Shown one piece after another: positions 37,263-45,913 of a DNA stretch of 64,000 nt. Position 1 is the stretch's first letter. Each line of letters starts with the position of its first letter. The translations under genes were made by a program, and so were the position numbers. Source of the DNA: Comamonas testosteroni (GTDB taxonomy: Bacteria > Pseudomonadota > Gammaproteobacteria > Burkholderiales > Burkholderiaceae_C); the NCBI RefSeq assembly GCF_014076415.1, contig NZ_CP043568.1:1240001-1304000 (forward strand), written 5' to 3'. The notes under the pieces were generated by a model that saw only the letters and a list, made by a program, of their open reading frames with translations, had not been told where the DNA came from and made no database searches.

Positions 37263-38702
37263 ATGAACTACATGGACTTGCATCGCATCTTTGACTTGCA
37301 ATACCAAGCCAGCCGCGCGCAGGTTGATGTACCTGTGCTGGTGCGCCGCGAGCGTTTGCTGCGCCTGCAGAAGATGCTGGATGAGAATGGCGAGCAGCTT
37401 TGTGCCGCAGTGCAGCAGGACTTTGGCGTGCGCTCCGAGCGCTGGACCGAGATGCTGGATCTGATGCTGGTGCGAAACATGCTCAAGCACACGCTCAAGC
37501 ATCTGGGCAAGTGGGCCAAGCGCCAGCGTGTGCGCACGCCGCTGATGCTGCAGCCAGGCAAGGCCTGGGTGGAGCGCCAGCCGCTGGGCGTGGTGGGCAT
37601 CATCTCGCCCTGGAACTATCCGCTGCAGCTGTCGCTGGCGCCGGCCATCACGGCGCTGGCGGCGGGCAATCGCGTGATGCTCAAGCCCAGCGAGCTGACG
37701 CCGCATACCTCGGCAAAAATGGGCGAGCTGGTCGCCCAGTTCTTTGCACCCGAAGAGTTCTGCGTGATCGAGGGAGACGTGGCCGTGGCCACGCAGTTCT
37801 CGGGCCTGCAGTTCGACCATCTGCTGTTCACCGGTTCCACGGCCGTGGGGCGGCGTGTGGCGCAGGCGGCAGCCGTGCACCTGACGCCCACCACGCTGGA
37901 GCTCGGGGGCAAGTCGCCCTGCATCATTGCGCAGGACTGCGATATGCAGGCCGCTGCGCTCAAGGTGGCCTATGGCAAGCTGGTCAATGCCGGGCAGACC
38001 TGCATCGCTCCCGACTATGTGCTGCTGCCGCGCGGCAAGGAGCAGGAGTTTGCCGAGGCCTATCAAGCGGCGGTGCAACAGCTGTACCCGCGCATTTCGG
38101 GCAACCCGGATTACACGGCCATCATCAGCAAGCGCCATCTGGCACGGCTCAAGCAGATGCTGCGCCAGGCGCAAAGCCTGGGAGCACAGGTGCACTGGAT
38201 GCATGAAGCGGCTGCCCCCGCTGCGGACGGCGACACCACGGCCTGGGGTGAGGCCGTGGAGCGGCAGTTCGCTCCCGCGCTGGTGTTTGGCGCCACGGGC
38301 GAGATGCAGCTGATGCAGGAAGAGATATTCGGCCCCATCCTGCCTGTGATCTCCTACGAGCATATCGAAGACGTGATCAATGCCATCAACGCCAGCCCGC
38401 GTCCGCTGGCGCTGTACTGGTTTGGCAATGACGAGGCCGAGCGCGACGCGGTGTTGATGCGTACCGTCAGCGGAGGCGTCTGTGTGAACGACACCTTGCT
38501 GCATGTGGCGCATGAGAACCTGCCGTTCGGCGGTGTCGGCGACAGCGGATGGGGCGCCTATCACGCAGAGCAGGGCTTTTTGCGCTTTGTGCACCAGAAG
38601 GCGGTTTTCGTGCAGTCGCGTTGGGCGGCGGCTTCCCTGCTGTACCCGCCATTCGGGGAAAAATTCGATCGGGTGATGGACTTTATGCGACGCTGGCTCT
38701 GA
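37263..38702 (+). CDS. aldehyde dehydrogenase, coniferyl-aldehyde type
   Basis: 479 aa from MNYMDLHRIF; the next Met is at 37272. NAD(P)-dependent aldehyde oxidation is shown by ISPWNYPLQLSLAP, FTGSTAVGR, ELGGKSPCII with the general-base Glu, and the catalytic Cys in NAGQTCIAPDYVL. This last motif and the short N-terminus match coniferyl aldehyde dehydrogenases (CalB type), though fatty aldehydes are also possible substrates. It stands alone. Confidence 0.88.
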   Translation: MNYMDLHRIFDLQYQASRAQVDVPVLVRRERLLRLQKMLDENGEQLCAAVQQDFGVRSERWTEMLDLMLVRNMLKHTLKHLGKWAKRQRVRTPLMLQPGKAWVERQPLGVVGIISPWNYPLQLSLAPAITALAAGNRVMLKPSELTPHTSAKMGELVAQFFAPEEFCVIEGDVAVATQFSGLQFDHLLFTGSTAVGRRVAQAAAVHLTPTTLELGGKSPCIIAQDCDMQAAALKVAYGKLVNAGQTCIAPDYVLLPRGKEQEFAEAYQAAVQQLYPRISGNPDYTAIISKRHLARLKQMLRQAQSLGAQVHWMHEAAAPAADGDTTAWGEAVERQFAPALVFGATGEMQLMQEEIFGPILPVISYEHIEDVINAINASPRPLALYWFGNDEAERDAVLMRTVSGGVCVNDTLLHVAHENLPFGGVGDSGWGAYHAEQGFLRFVHQKAVFVQSRWAAASLLYPPFGEKFDRVMDFMRRWL

Positions 38703-38969
38703 AATTTCTTGGCCGTCGCAAAGGGATTGAGCGCTTCCACGCTGTGGTGAGCGCTTGCCATATTGTCATCAAATGTGACGCAAACCATTGATGGTTGCGG
38801 GCTTGCTGCTCTGCTTAGTGGAGCGCATAGCACATAGATTGCGCCATAGCAAGAAATTGCGAACAGCCGCAGTTGAGCAAATGGCTAACCACTGCACCGC
38901 GTGCCAAAACTCTGAATCTGTAGACAATTACGCCCTTCTATTCTTACATGTTTCCGCCCCGGTTTTTCC
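38703..38969. other. intergenic region, nothing recognised
   Basis: 267 bp between the aldehyde dehydrogenase and acetyltransferase genes. It is less GC-rich than its surroundings. No gene, terminator or clear promoter was identified. Confidence 0.5.
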
Positions 38970-39494
38970 ATGTCTAGTATCCAGGTCCGTCCCGCTACTC
39001 TTCGCGATGCAAAAGCGATTGCCCAGATCCATACTGCTTCCGCACTGGAGGCTTATCGAGGTCTGGTTCCCGATGATCAACTGAAGGCCATGTCCTCGGT
39101 TGAAAAGCGCCAGGCTTACTGGCGCGAAGCTATTGAATACTGTGAGCCACAGGTCCAGGTCGCCATCGACGGCGACAAGATCGTTGGCTTTGTCGGCTTT
39201 GACCGTTCCCGTGATGAAAAGTCCCGCCAGACCACCGGCGAGATCTGGGCTATCTATGCAGCTCCCTCGCACTGGAATCAAGGTGTTGGCGTTGCCCTGT
39301 GGGACGCTGCCCGAGATGGTCTGCTGGAAGAAGGCTGCACCAATGTGACCGCCTGGATTCCGCTGCGCAACGAGCGTGCCCTGCGTTTCCATGAAATGGC
39401 AGGTTTCAAGCGTGAAATGTCCACGGCCAAGACGGCTGTGATTGGCAGCATCAAGATTGAAGAAGTGCGCGTCAAGCGTCCTCTGAACGGCTGA
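38970..39494 (+). CDS. GNAT-family N-acetyltransferase
   Basis: 174 aa. VRPATLRDAKAIAQIH starts the fold, and WNQGVGVALWDAARDGLLEE is the acetyl-CoA binding region (normally Q/RxxGxG/A). LRNERALRFHEMAGF is the usual end motif. Substrate unknown. Start ATG without strong ribosome site. Confidence 0.85.
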   Translation: MSSIQVRPATLRDAKAIAQIHTASALEAYRGLVPDDQLKAMSSVEKRQAYWREAIEYCEPQVQVAIDGDKIVGFVGFDRSRDEKSRQTTGEIWAIYAAPSHWNQGVGVALWDAARDGLLEEGCTNVTAWIPLRNERALRFHEMAGFKREMSTAKTAVIGSIKIEEVRVKRPLNG

Positions 39495-39527
39495 TCACAG
39501 CGTTCAGCACTCACTGAAAGACAGGCC

Positions 39528-40742
39528 GTGACGTCTCCCAACAGCAAGCTCGCGGCCTCAGTCTGCGCACCCGCATCTGCTTTCGACCTGCTGCAATGGC
39601 AGGAGCAAGCCCAGGCCCATACGGCTTTGTGGCGCAGCGAAAGCAGCTTGCCCAAGCCTCGCCGCATCGAAATTGCCGATGACACCATGCCCGCTGATAC
39701 GGCGTTTCGCCATATCAGCGAAGGTGTGTCGCTGCTGTGGCGCGGTGATTTCCAGAATGCGCGTCAGCTGTTGCTGGCACTGGGCCGCCGGCTGGACAAG
39801 AAGTCGCGCCGCAAGAGCCCGGCAAAAAGCCCTGCTGCTACAGGCTTTCCCCACGCGTTCCATCTGTACCGCCAGTCCCAGGCCCAGCGCGCACGGATGC
39901 TGGCCAGCATTCTGATTGAGCTGGATATGCAATGGCATTGCGCCTTGCGCCGGGCTCCGGACTGGAGTCTTGCATGTTCCGAGGCCTGGGGCGCAGTCCC
40001 GGCCGAAGCGCATGCGCAGTCCGTGCTGGTGCCGCTGCGAGATCTGCTGGGTGTGGTCGGCGCCCATGAATGGCGCAAGAAGGGGGTGGAGATACCCGCC
40101 CTGGATGGCGCCCGCATTCATGCGCACTACGGTGTCTTCTCGCCCGTGCGCGGCGAGTATCTCGATCTGGTGGCGCGTGCGAGCATTCCTGCTGCCGGAT
40201 TGCAGCAGGCCTGGGATATCGGCGTGGGCACAGGCGTGCTCTCGGCACTGCTGCTCAAGCGCGGCGTGAAGTCGGTGCTTGCCACCGATATGAGCGAGCG
40301 TGCTTTGGCCTGCGCCTCCGAGAATCTGCAGCGGCTGGGTCATGCTTCCAGGGTGGAGCTGCAGCATGTCGATCTGTTCCCGCAAGGGCAGGCCGGCCTG
40401 ATCGTCTGCAACCCGCCCTGGCTGCCGGGCAAGGCCGCATCGGTGCTCGATCAGGCGATTTATGACGAAGACAGCCGCATGCTGCGCGGTTTTCTGCAAG
40501 GGCTGGCAGCGCACCTGCTGCCAGGCGGCGAAGGCTGGCTCATTCTCTCTGACCTGGCCGAGCATCTGAAGCTGCGCACGCGTGAGGAGCTGCTGGGCTG
40601 GATTGAATCGGCCGGCCTCAAGGTGCTGGGGCGCGAGGATGTCCGCCCGCACCATGGCAAGGTACAGGACCGCGAGGACCCCTTGCACATTGCGCGCTCT
40701 GCCGAAGTGACGTCGCTCTGGCGTCTGGCCAAAGCCGGCTGA
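39528..40742 (+). CDS. class I SAM-dependent methyltransferase
   Basis: 404 aa from a GTG start. The C-terminal half holds the SAM motif AWDIGVGTGVLSALLL and, after it, LIVCNPPWLPG; NPPW-type motifs mark enzymes that methylate nitrogen in proteins, RNA or DNA, such as PrmC or RlmG. The N-terminal 200 residues are unassigned. It converges on the next gene with 11 bp between stops. Confidence 0.82.
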   Translation: MTSPNSKLAASVCAPASAFDLLQWQEQAQAHTALWRSESSLPKPRRIEIADDTMPADTAFRHISEGVSLLWRGDFQNARQLLLALGRRLDKKSRRKSPAKSPAATGFPHAFHLYRQSQAQRARMLASILIELDMQWHCALRRAPDWSLACSEAWGAVPAEAHAQSVLVPLRDLLGVVGAHEWRKKGVEIPALDGARIHAHYGVFSPVRGEYLDLVARASIPAAGLQQAWDIGVGTGVLSALLLKRGVKSVLATDMSERALACASENLQRLGHASRVELQHVDLFPQGQAGLIVCNPPWLPGKAASVLDQAIYDEDSRMLRGFLQGLAAHLLPGGEGWLILSDLAEHLKLRTREELLGWIESAGLKVLGREDVRPHHGKVQDREDPLHIARSAEVTSLWRLAKAG

Positions 40743-40753
40743 CAGCCAGGCTG

Positions 40754-41440
40754 CTAGGCCGTCGCTCCTTGAAGTTCCTGACTGGACGGATCGGCGGCTT
40801 CGCCATGCGCCAGCAGGGCAGCCAGCCTTTCGCGCAGCGACTGGGCGCGTTCTTTGCCCGCATATTCCTCTACCGCCGTCAGCAGGCTGATACCGGCGCT
40901 GCGCAAGCTGTTCAGGTCTCTGGCCTCGCGCAGTTGGGTGCGCAATGTCTGGGCCAGCGTCTCATGACGGTTGGCAAACAGGCGCTCGCACATATCGAAT
41001 AAATACATGCGGGTACCCGCCATATTGATGGCTGGTGCCGAATCGGTGGCTTCCTCGGCTGGCGCCAGGGCTGGTGTGGCCGGACTGTATCCGGCTTTGG
41101 CGAGGGAGCTTGCTGGATGAATGGCCATGCTGCGCTCCCTGGGGGCGCTGGATGGCACCAGCTGAAGATATCCCTGCTCCACCAATTGCTGGGCCAGTGC
41201 GGCATGATCGCTGCCCAACATGGCTGCAAGTTCTTCCATGCTCTTGCCGCCGGCCAGCAACAGCAGGGAGCGTGCGCGCTGCGGTAGCTGGCGCGATCCT
41301 GGCTGAAGTTCTTCCTGGGCCTTGGCGGTTTTTTGCAAAATCATGGCTGCTGCGGTCTGGCGCGTTGCAAGTGCGGATGCGCTATTGCATGGGCTGACGA
41401 TGACACTGGTGTGAATCTGCGCCAATTCGCAGCGGATCAT
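40754..41440 (-). CDS. unknown protein with a winged-helix-like middle
   Basis: 228 aa from the Met at 41440; starts at 41467 (TTG) or 41344 (ATG) are possible, so the N-terminus is unsure. SLLLLAGGKSMEELAAMLG and ALAQQLVEQGYLQLV resemble a DNA-binding winged helix of the FimV/response-regulator neighbour kind, but the match is loose. The C-terminal part is helical, with ETLAQTLRTQLREARDLNSL. No signal peptide. Not recognised. Confidence 0.5.
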   Translation of the reverse strand: MIRCELAQIHTSVIVSPCNSASALATRQTAAAMILQKTAKAQEELQPGSRQLPQRARSLLLLAGGKSMEELAAMLGSDHAALAQQLVEQGYLQLVPSSAPRERSMAIHPASSLAKAGYSPATPALAPAEEATDSAPAINMAGTRMYLFDMCERLFANRHETLAQTLRTQLREARDLNSLRSAGISLLTAVEEYAGKERAQSLRERLAALLAHGEAADPSSQELQGATA

Positions 41441-41474
41441 TCCGTCATTGCTGTTCAAGCTTGCCAATTGCTTC

Positions 41475-41513
41475 TGAATTACTAGCTGCTGGCGTTTTCT
41501 GATAAGCGCTGCA
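41475..41513 (+). repeat. 'GATAGCTG' element upstream of dusC
   Basis: TGAATTACTAGCTGCTGGCG followed by TTTTCTGATAAGCGCTGCAGG, a near-full copy of the dispersed element with its GCG..AAGCGC halves. Confidence 0.55.
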
Positions 41514-41536
41514 GGTCAATCTGATTTGAATCTGAA

Positions 41537-42583
41537 ATGAGACTGCTGCTTGCGCCCATGGAAGGGCTGCTGGATTTTGTGCTGCGCGATGTGCTGACCC
41601 GGGTGGGCGGCGCGGACCGCTGCGTGTCCGAGTTCATTCGCATCAGCGGCTCGCTGCTGCCGGACAAGGTCTATCTGCGTACCATGCCCGAGCTGCGCAA
41701 TGGCAGCAGGACGTTGGCCGGGGTGCCGGTGCGGGCGCAGCTGCTGGGCTCCGACCCCGTCAGCATGGCCGAGAACGCTGCCAATCTGGCGCGCCTGGGA
41801 CCCGAGGGCATCGATCTGAATTTCGGCTGTCCGGCCAAGGTGGTCAACCGCCATGGCGGCGGTGCATCGCTGCTGCAGGATCCCGAGCAGATCGTGCGCG
41901 TGGTGGATGCTGTGCGCCGTGCCGTGCCCGCGCAGATGCCGGTGTCGGCCAAGATGCGGCTGGGCTTCAACGATCGGGCGCTGATGACCGAGTGTGCCCA
42001 GGCCATGGAGCAGGGGGGCGCCTGTGAGATCGTCGTCCATGCACGCACCAAGCTGGACGGCTATCGTCCGCCGGCCTATTGGGAAGAGATTCCGCGCATC
42101 CGCGATGCGGTGGGCGTGAATGTGGTGGCCAATGGCGAGATCTGGACTGTGGAAGAGGCCTTGCGCTGCCGCGAAGTTTCGGGCTGCGACGATCTGATGC
42201 TGGGGCGCGGCATTGTGGCCGACCCAGGTCTGGCCCTGGCCGTGCGCCGCGCCGTGGAGCAGGGCAGTGTCAGCGCGGCAGCCGGCATTGACTGGCTGGC
42301 GCTGGTGCCCCAGGTGCAGCGTTTCTGGCATATGGTCTGCGAGGATCTGGAGCCGCGCCAGCGTGCGGGTCGCCTCAAACAGTGGCTCAACCTCATGCGC
42401 AGACGTTTTCCCGAAGCCGAGCTGGCTTATCAGGAAGTGCGCACCCAGACCGATCAGCGCGCCATCAGCGATTGGGTGGCGGCCTTGCCCCAGCGTGATC
42501 TGCAGCGGGAATGGCCCTGGCCAGAGCGGGCGGAAGTCACAGCAGACTGTCCGGAGCCAGAGGCCCGAGCAGCTGCAGCATAA
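41537..42583 (+). CDS. dusC: tRNA-dihydrouridine synthase C
   Basis: 348 aa. An FMN enzyme that reduces uridine in the tRNA D-loop. LLLAPMEGLLDFVLRDVL at the N-terminus (APM-G-D) and the catalytic cysteine in LNFGCPAKVVNRHGGGASLL are typical of DusC. The VHARTKLDGY region follows. About 35 residues at the C-terminus exceed the E. coli enzyme. Its 3' end overlaps the convergent lipoprotein gene by 47 bp. Confidence 0.93.
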   Translation: MRLLLAPMEGLLDFVLRDVLTRVGGADRCVSEFIRISGSLLPDKVYLRTMPELRNGSRTLAGVPVRAQLLGSDPVSMAENAANLARLGPEGIDLNFGCPAKVVNRHGGGASLLQDPEQIVRVVDAVRRAVPAQMPVSAKMRLGFNDRALMTECAQAMEQGGACEIVVHARTKLDGYRPPAYWEEIPRIRDAVGVNVVANGEIWTVEEALRCREVSGCDDLMLGRGIVADPGLALAVRRAVEQGSVSAAAGIDWLALVPQVQRFWHMVCEDLEPRQRAGRLKQWLNLMRRRFPEAELAYQEVRTQTDQRAISDWVAALPQRDLQREWPWPERAEVTADCPEPEARAAAA

Positions 42584-44270
42584 GGCGCAGACCCAGGCTG
42601 GCATCGGGTTCGGAATACGAATCACTGAGCCCGCTGTCCTGCGGTGCACGCCAGACCAGTTGCCCCTTGGGATCCAGATCCACGCGCCAGCTGTTTTCAG
42701 GCAGGCTTTCATCGATGCTGTCGCTGGCCAGCTGGCTGAAGCGGCGGCTGGCGATCAGTACGGCGATCTCGGTGTTCTGCAGGCGTGAGCGCATATCCAG
42801 ATTCATGGAGCCCACGGCGACCAGACGCCCGTCTATGACCAGCAGCTTGGTGTGCAGCATGGCCCGCGAAGCGCCGGAGCTGCCGCCGCTGGAGCCCGTG
42901 CCGCCCGCGCGCAGGGCGGAGCTGACATTTGCTGCTTCGCTGCGCATTTCATGCAATTCGACGCCGATCTCCAGTAGTGCCTTGCGGTGGCGAGCATAGC
43001 CGGCATGTGCCAGCGGAGCATCGTTGGAGGCCAGTGAGTTGGTCAGAACCCGGATGCGTACGCCTTTGCTGCGTGCAGCGCGAAAGGCATCCATGATCTC
43101 CGGCCCAGGTACAAAGTAGGGCGAAACGACCAGCAAGTCCCGCCTGGCAGAGCGAATCAGAGCCAGCAGGCCATCGACCACCGATTCGGCATTCAGTGCC
43201 GGTGCGGCCAAGGGAGGGAGGCTGTTGGCGTCGTCGGCCTTGAGTACTGCTGCTTCGAATGACTCATCGGCGGCAGTCCGCTCCGCTCCTTCAGCGGGAA
43301 TCTTGGTCGGGCTGTCGGCCAGCACCATGGCCTGGGCCCAGATCCACGGGATCTGCTTCAGACTCAAGGGGCGGTCTTCGGGCTCCGGTCTCGGGGCGGT
43401 GGTGTTGCGAGCATGCTCGGCTTCGCTCCTGGCGTCTTCCTGGTCGAACTGCTTTTTGAGTTTGAGCAAGTCAGGCTCGCTGATCAGCGACTGCACGGGG
43501 TAGGCGCGAACATTGTTCCAGTAGCGATCAAAACTGCGCGACAGGTCTTTGACGACCGGGCCGCCGGTCAGAACATCGAGGTCGACAAAATTGCCGTCAT
43601 TGGAGGCGTCAAAGTAGGCATCGCCCAGATTGCGCCCGCCAATCACAGCCAGGGTGTTGTCGGCCACAAACAGCTTGTTGTGCATGCGCTGCTGCGCGCG
43701 CTGAAAGTCGGTCAGCAGCGTCCAGGCCCGGCCGATGGTGGAAGCGCGCGAGCCGGCCAGAGGGTTGAACATGCGCATCTCCACATTGGGTACAAAAGCC
43801 AGGCGCATGATCTGTGCGTCCGGCCCCGTGCTGTGGAAGTCGTCCAGCAGCACGCGTACGCGCACGCCGCGCTTGGCAGCCTGCACGACGGCGTGCAGCA
43901 GTCGTCCGGTACTTTGGTCTGCATGGATGGCGTAGTACTGCAGATCCAGCGTTTTCTGTGCATTTTCCACCAGCGCCATGCGGCTGCTGAGGGCATGCTT
44001 GGGGCCGGATATCAAGGCGAAAGCCGAGGCATCTGGCTTTGCCTTGGCTGGGCGAGCCTGAGAGATGAACAGGCCCAGGTCGGTGTTTTGGGGCTGGCTC
44101 AATGCGGTGCTGACGGGGCGCTCCACATCCTTGGGTAGAGACGCCGCGCAACCCGTGAGCAGCAGCGCGATGAAAGCGCCGGCAAGCAATGCCTGATACT
44201 TTGGCCACCGCAACGGCTGCAGCCATGACGATGTGGAGATAAAAGCCGTCATTGCTGCTTTGTAACCCAT
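42537..44270 (-). CDS. phospholipase D-family lipoprotein (cardiolipin synthase-like)
   Basis: 577 aa from MGYKAAMTAF; a later Met at 44252 is also possible. A lipoprotein signal ends in LLLTGC (Cys41). Two HKD motifs, HNKLFVAD at about residue 196 and HTKLLVID at about 472, mark a two-domain phospholipase D/cardiolipin synthase fold. The ends GGRNLGDAYF and GSMNLDMRS are typical. It likely acts on phospholipids from the membrane surface. The upstream frame inside ribD is not used. Confidence 0.88.
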   Translation of the reverse strand: MGYKAAMTAFISTSSWLQPLRWPKYQALLAGAFIALLLTGCAASLPKDVERPVSTALSQPQNTDLGLFISQARPAKAKPDASAFALISGPKHALSSRMALVENAQKTLDLQYYAIHADQSTGRLLHAVVQAAKRGVRVRVLLDDFHSTGPDAQIMRLAFVPNVEMRMFNPLAGSRASTIGRAWTLLTDFQRAQQRMHNKLFVADNTLAVIGGRNLGDAYFDASNDGNFVDLDVLTGGPVVKDLSRSFDRYWNNVRAYPVQSLISEPDLLKLKKQFDQEDARSEAEHARNTTAPRPEPEDRPLSLKQIPWIWAQAMVLADSPTKIPAEGAERTAADESFEAAVLKADDANSLPPLAAPALNAESVVDGLLALIRSARRDLLVVSPYFVPGPEIMDAFRAARSKGVRIRVLTNSLASNDAPLAHAGYARHRKALLEIGVELHEMRSEAANVSSALRAGGTGSSGGSSGASRAMLHTKLLVIDGRLVAVGSMNLDMRSRLQNTEIAVLIASRRFSQLASDSIDESLPENSWRVDLDPKGQLVWRAPQDSGLSDSYSEPDASLGLRLMLQLLGPLAPDSLL

Positions 44271-44304
44271 GATGATCAAGTTGGCATGTCGGACACAGAC
44301 TGCG

Positions 44305-45414
44305 CTAGAACTGCTCTCGGCCCTGGATTCTGGCAACAATGCGCAGGTCCGGTCCCAGGCGGGCGACATCATGGAACACCAGTGGCAGGCCTTGCTCCAG
44401 GCTGTCGAGCGGGCCGAAGTTGGCAATGCCCATGGCTCCCGTGCCCAGCAGCTTGGGGGCCTGATAGAAGAGAAGCTCATCGATCAGGCCTTCGCGAATC
44501 AGGGAGCCATTGAGTTTGAAGCCAGCTTCCACATGCAGCTCATTCGTGCCGCGCTCGGCCAGATCGCGCAGCATGGCAGCCAGGTCCACCTTGCCTGCCG
44601 CATTCGGCATACCAATAACCGTAGCGCCTAGCGCTTGCAATTTCTCGATCTTGGATTGATTTGTACTGCAGGTATAAATGAGACAACCGCTAGGCGCTTT
44701 CAAAACATGAGCATCCAGCGAGATGTCAAGCCTGCTGTCCACCACCGCAACACGCGGCTGGCGTGGTGTTGGCACATCGCGTACGTTCAGCCGCGGGTTG
44801 TCTTCCAGTACCGTGCCTATGCCGGTCAGAATCGTGCAGGCCCGGGCTCGCCAGGCATGTCCGTCGGCCCGGGCGGCCGCCGAGGTAATCCACTGGCTTT
44901 GGCCGTTGTGCAAGGCCGTGACGCCGTCCAGCGAGCTGGCAGCCTTCATGCGCACCCAGGGCGTGCCGCGAATCATGCGGCTGAAAAAGCCGACATTGAG
45001 CTCGCGTGATTCAGCTGAGCCGGGGCCTATCTCCACATCGACACCCGCGGCGCGCAGCCGCGCGAAACCCTGGCCGGCCACTTGCGGATTGGGATCCGTC
45101 AGCGCACCCACTACCTTGCCGATGCCGGCTGCGACCAAGGCGTCGCAGCAGGGCCCGGTGCGGCCATGGTGCGAGCAGGGTTCCAGCGTCACATAGGCCG
45201 TAGCCCCGTGCACGTCATTTCCCTTGGCCGCTGCGTCGCGCAGCGCCATGATCTCGGCATGGGGGCCGCCGGCCTTCTGGGTAAAGCCCTGGCCGATGAT
45301 CTGGCCAGCGTCATTGACGATCACGCAACCGACACGCGGGTTGGGTGAGGAAAGAAAAAGCGCCTGAGCAGCCTGCTCAAGCGCCTTGTTCATGAAGTGG
45401 GAAGAGTTTTTCAT
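44305..45414 (-). CDS. ribD: riboflavin biosynthesis deaminase/reductase RibD
   Basis: 369 aa. The N-terminal deaminase has its zinc ligands at His52 (HAE), Cys80 and Cys89 (PCSHHGRTGPCC). The C-terminal reductase begins about residue 150 (RMKAASSLDGVTAL). It carries out two steps from the first GTP-derived pyrimidine to the ribitylamino intermediate. It lies 32 bp after pilE, possibly within the pilus transcript, and shares no obvious pathway with it. Confidence 0.95.
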   Translation of the reverse strand: MKNSSHFMNKALEQAAQALFLSSPNPRVGCVIVNDAGQIIGQGFTQKAGGPHAEIMALRDAAAKGNDVHGATAYVTLEPCSHHGRTGPCCDALVAAGIGKVVGALTDPNPQVAGQGFARLRAAGVDVEIGPGSAESRELNVGFFSRMIRGTPWVRMKAASSLDGVTALHNGQSQWITSAAARADGHAWRARACTILTGIGTVLEDNPRLNVRDVPTPRQPRVAVVDSRLDISLDAHVLKAPSGCLIYTCSTNQSKIEKLQALGATVIGMPNAAGKVDLAAMLRDLAERGTNELHVEAGFKLNGSLIREGLIDELLFYQAPKLLGTGAMGIANFGPLDSLEQGLPLVFHDVARLGPDLRIVARIQGREQF

Positions 45415-45446
45415 CTTGCCCAGAATGGTAATGCAGTGGGTAGGCT

Positions 45447-45902
45447 TTATTTACTCCAGCATTCCGTAGCGGTCATTTCGCTTGAAAGATTCTCTGCCCC
45501 TCTTGCTCCGGTGTGAGTCAAAGTGAAGTCGCCGCATTTGTCGGCGGCCTGGGGCCCTGGGTCTTTTCGCGTGGCAATCAAGGTATATGTCGAATTAGTA
45601 CTGGTACCGGCCTTAACACCAATGGTGTAGCGTTTGCTCGCATCACCGGTCCAGCTCAGTGCAGCAGGCAGGATCTTGGTAGTGTCCGCGTTTGTCGGAT
45701 AGACCCCCGTCGCAGTCGCTGCCCTCTCCATCCACATCTGGGCTTGCAGCAGCCCAGTGCGGGCATCCGCCCTATGGCCTCGCCGTACATACTCCGTATA
45801 GCTGGGATAGGCGACCGCACTCAAAATGCCGACGACGGCGAGAACAATCATCAACTCGATCAAGGTGAAGCCGCGTTGGTTTTTGTGTATGCGATGAATC
45901 AT
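45447..45902 (-). CDS. pilE: type IV pilin-like protein PilE
   Basis: 151 aa. A short basic leader ends before the pilin cleavage motif [20 protein letters not shown] (Gly11, Phe12 as first mature residue, Glu at +5). A C-terminal disulphide pair is likely (Cys in DKCGDF and in TECWSK). A good AGGA ribosome site is upstream. It is the last pilus gene of the cluster, 11 bp after pilY1; whether major or minor pilin is not decided by sequence alone, but the context favours a minor pilin. Confidence 0.9.
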   Translation of the reverse strand: MIHRIHKNQRGFTLIELMIVLAVVGILSAVAYPSYTEYVRRGHRADARTGLLQAQMWMERAATATGVYPTNADTTKILPAALSWTGDASKRYTIGVKAGTSTNSTYTLIATRKDPGPQAADKCGDFTLTHTGARGAENLSSEMTATECWSK

Positions 45903-45913
45903 GGCTTTTCCTG

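Noticed and set aside
36774..38594. 606-aa minus-strand open frame over the HEAT-like and aldehyde dehydrogenase genes
   Set aside because: Crosses two supported genes in antisense and has no recognisable domain.
44271..44480. N-terminal extension of the phospholipase D lipoprotein into ribD
   Set aside because: Overlaps ribD coding; the lipoprotein signal starts properly at 44270.
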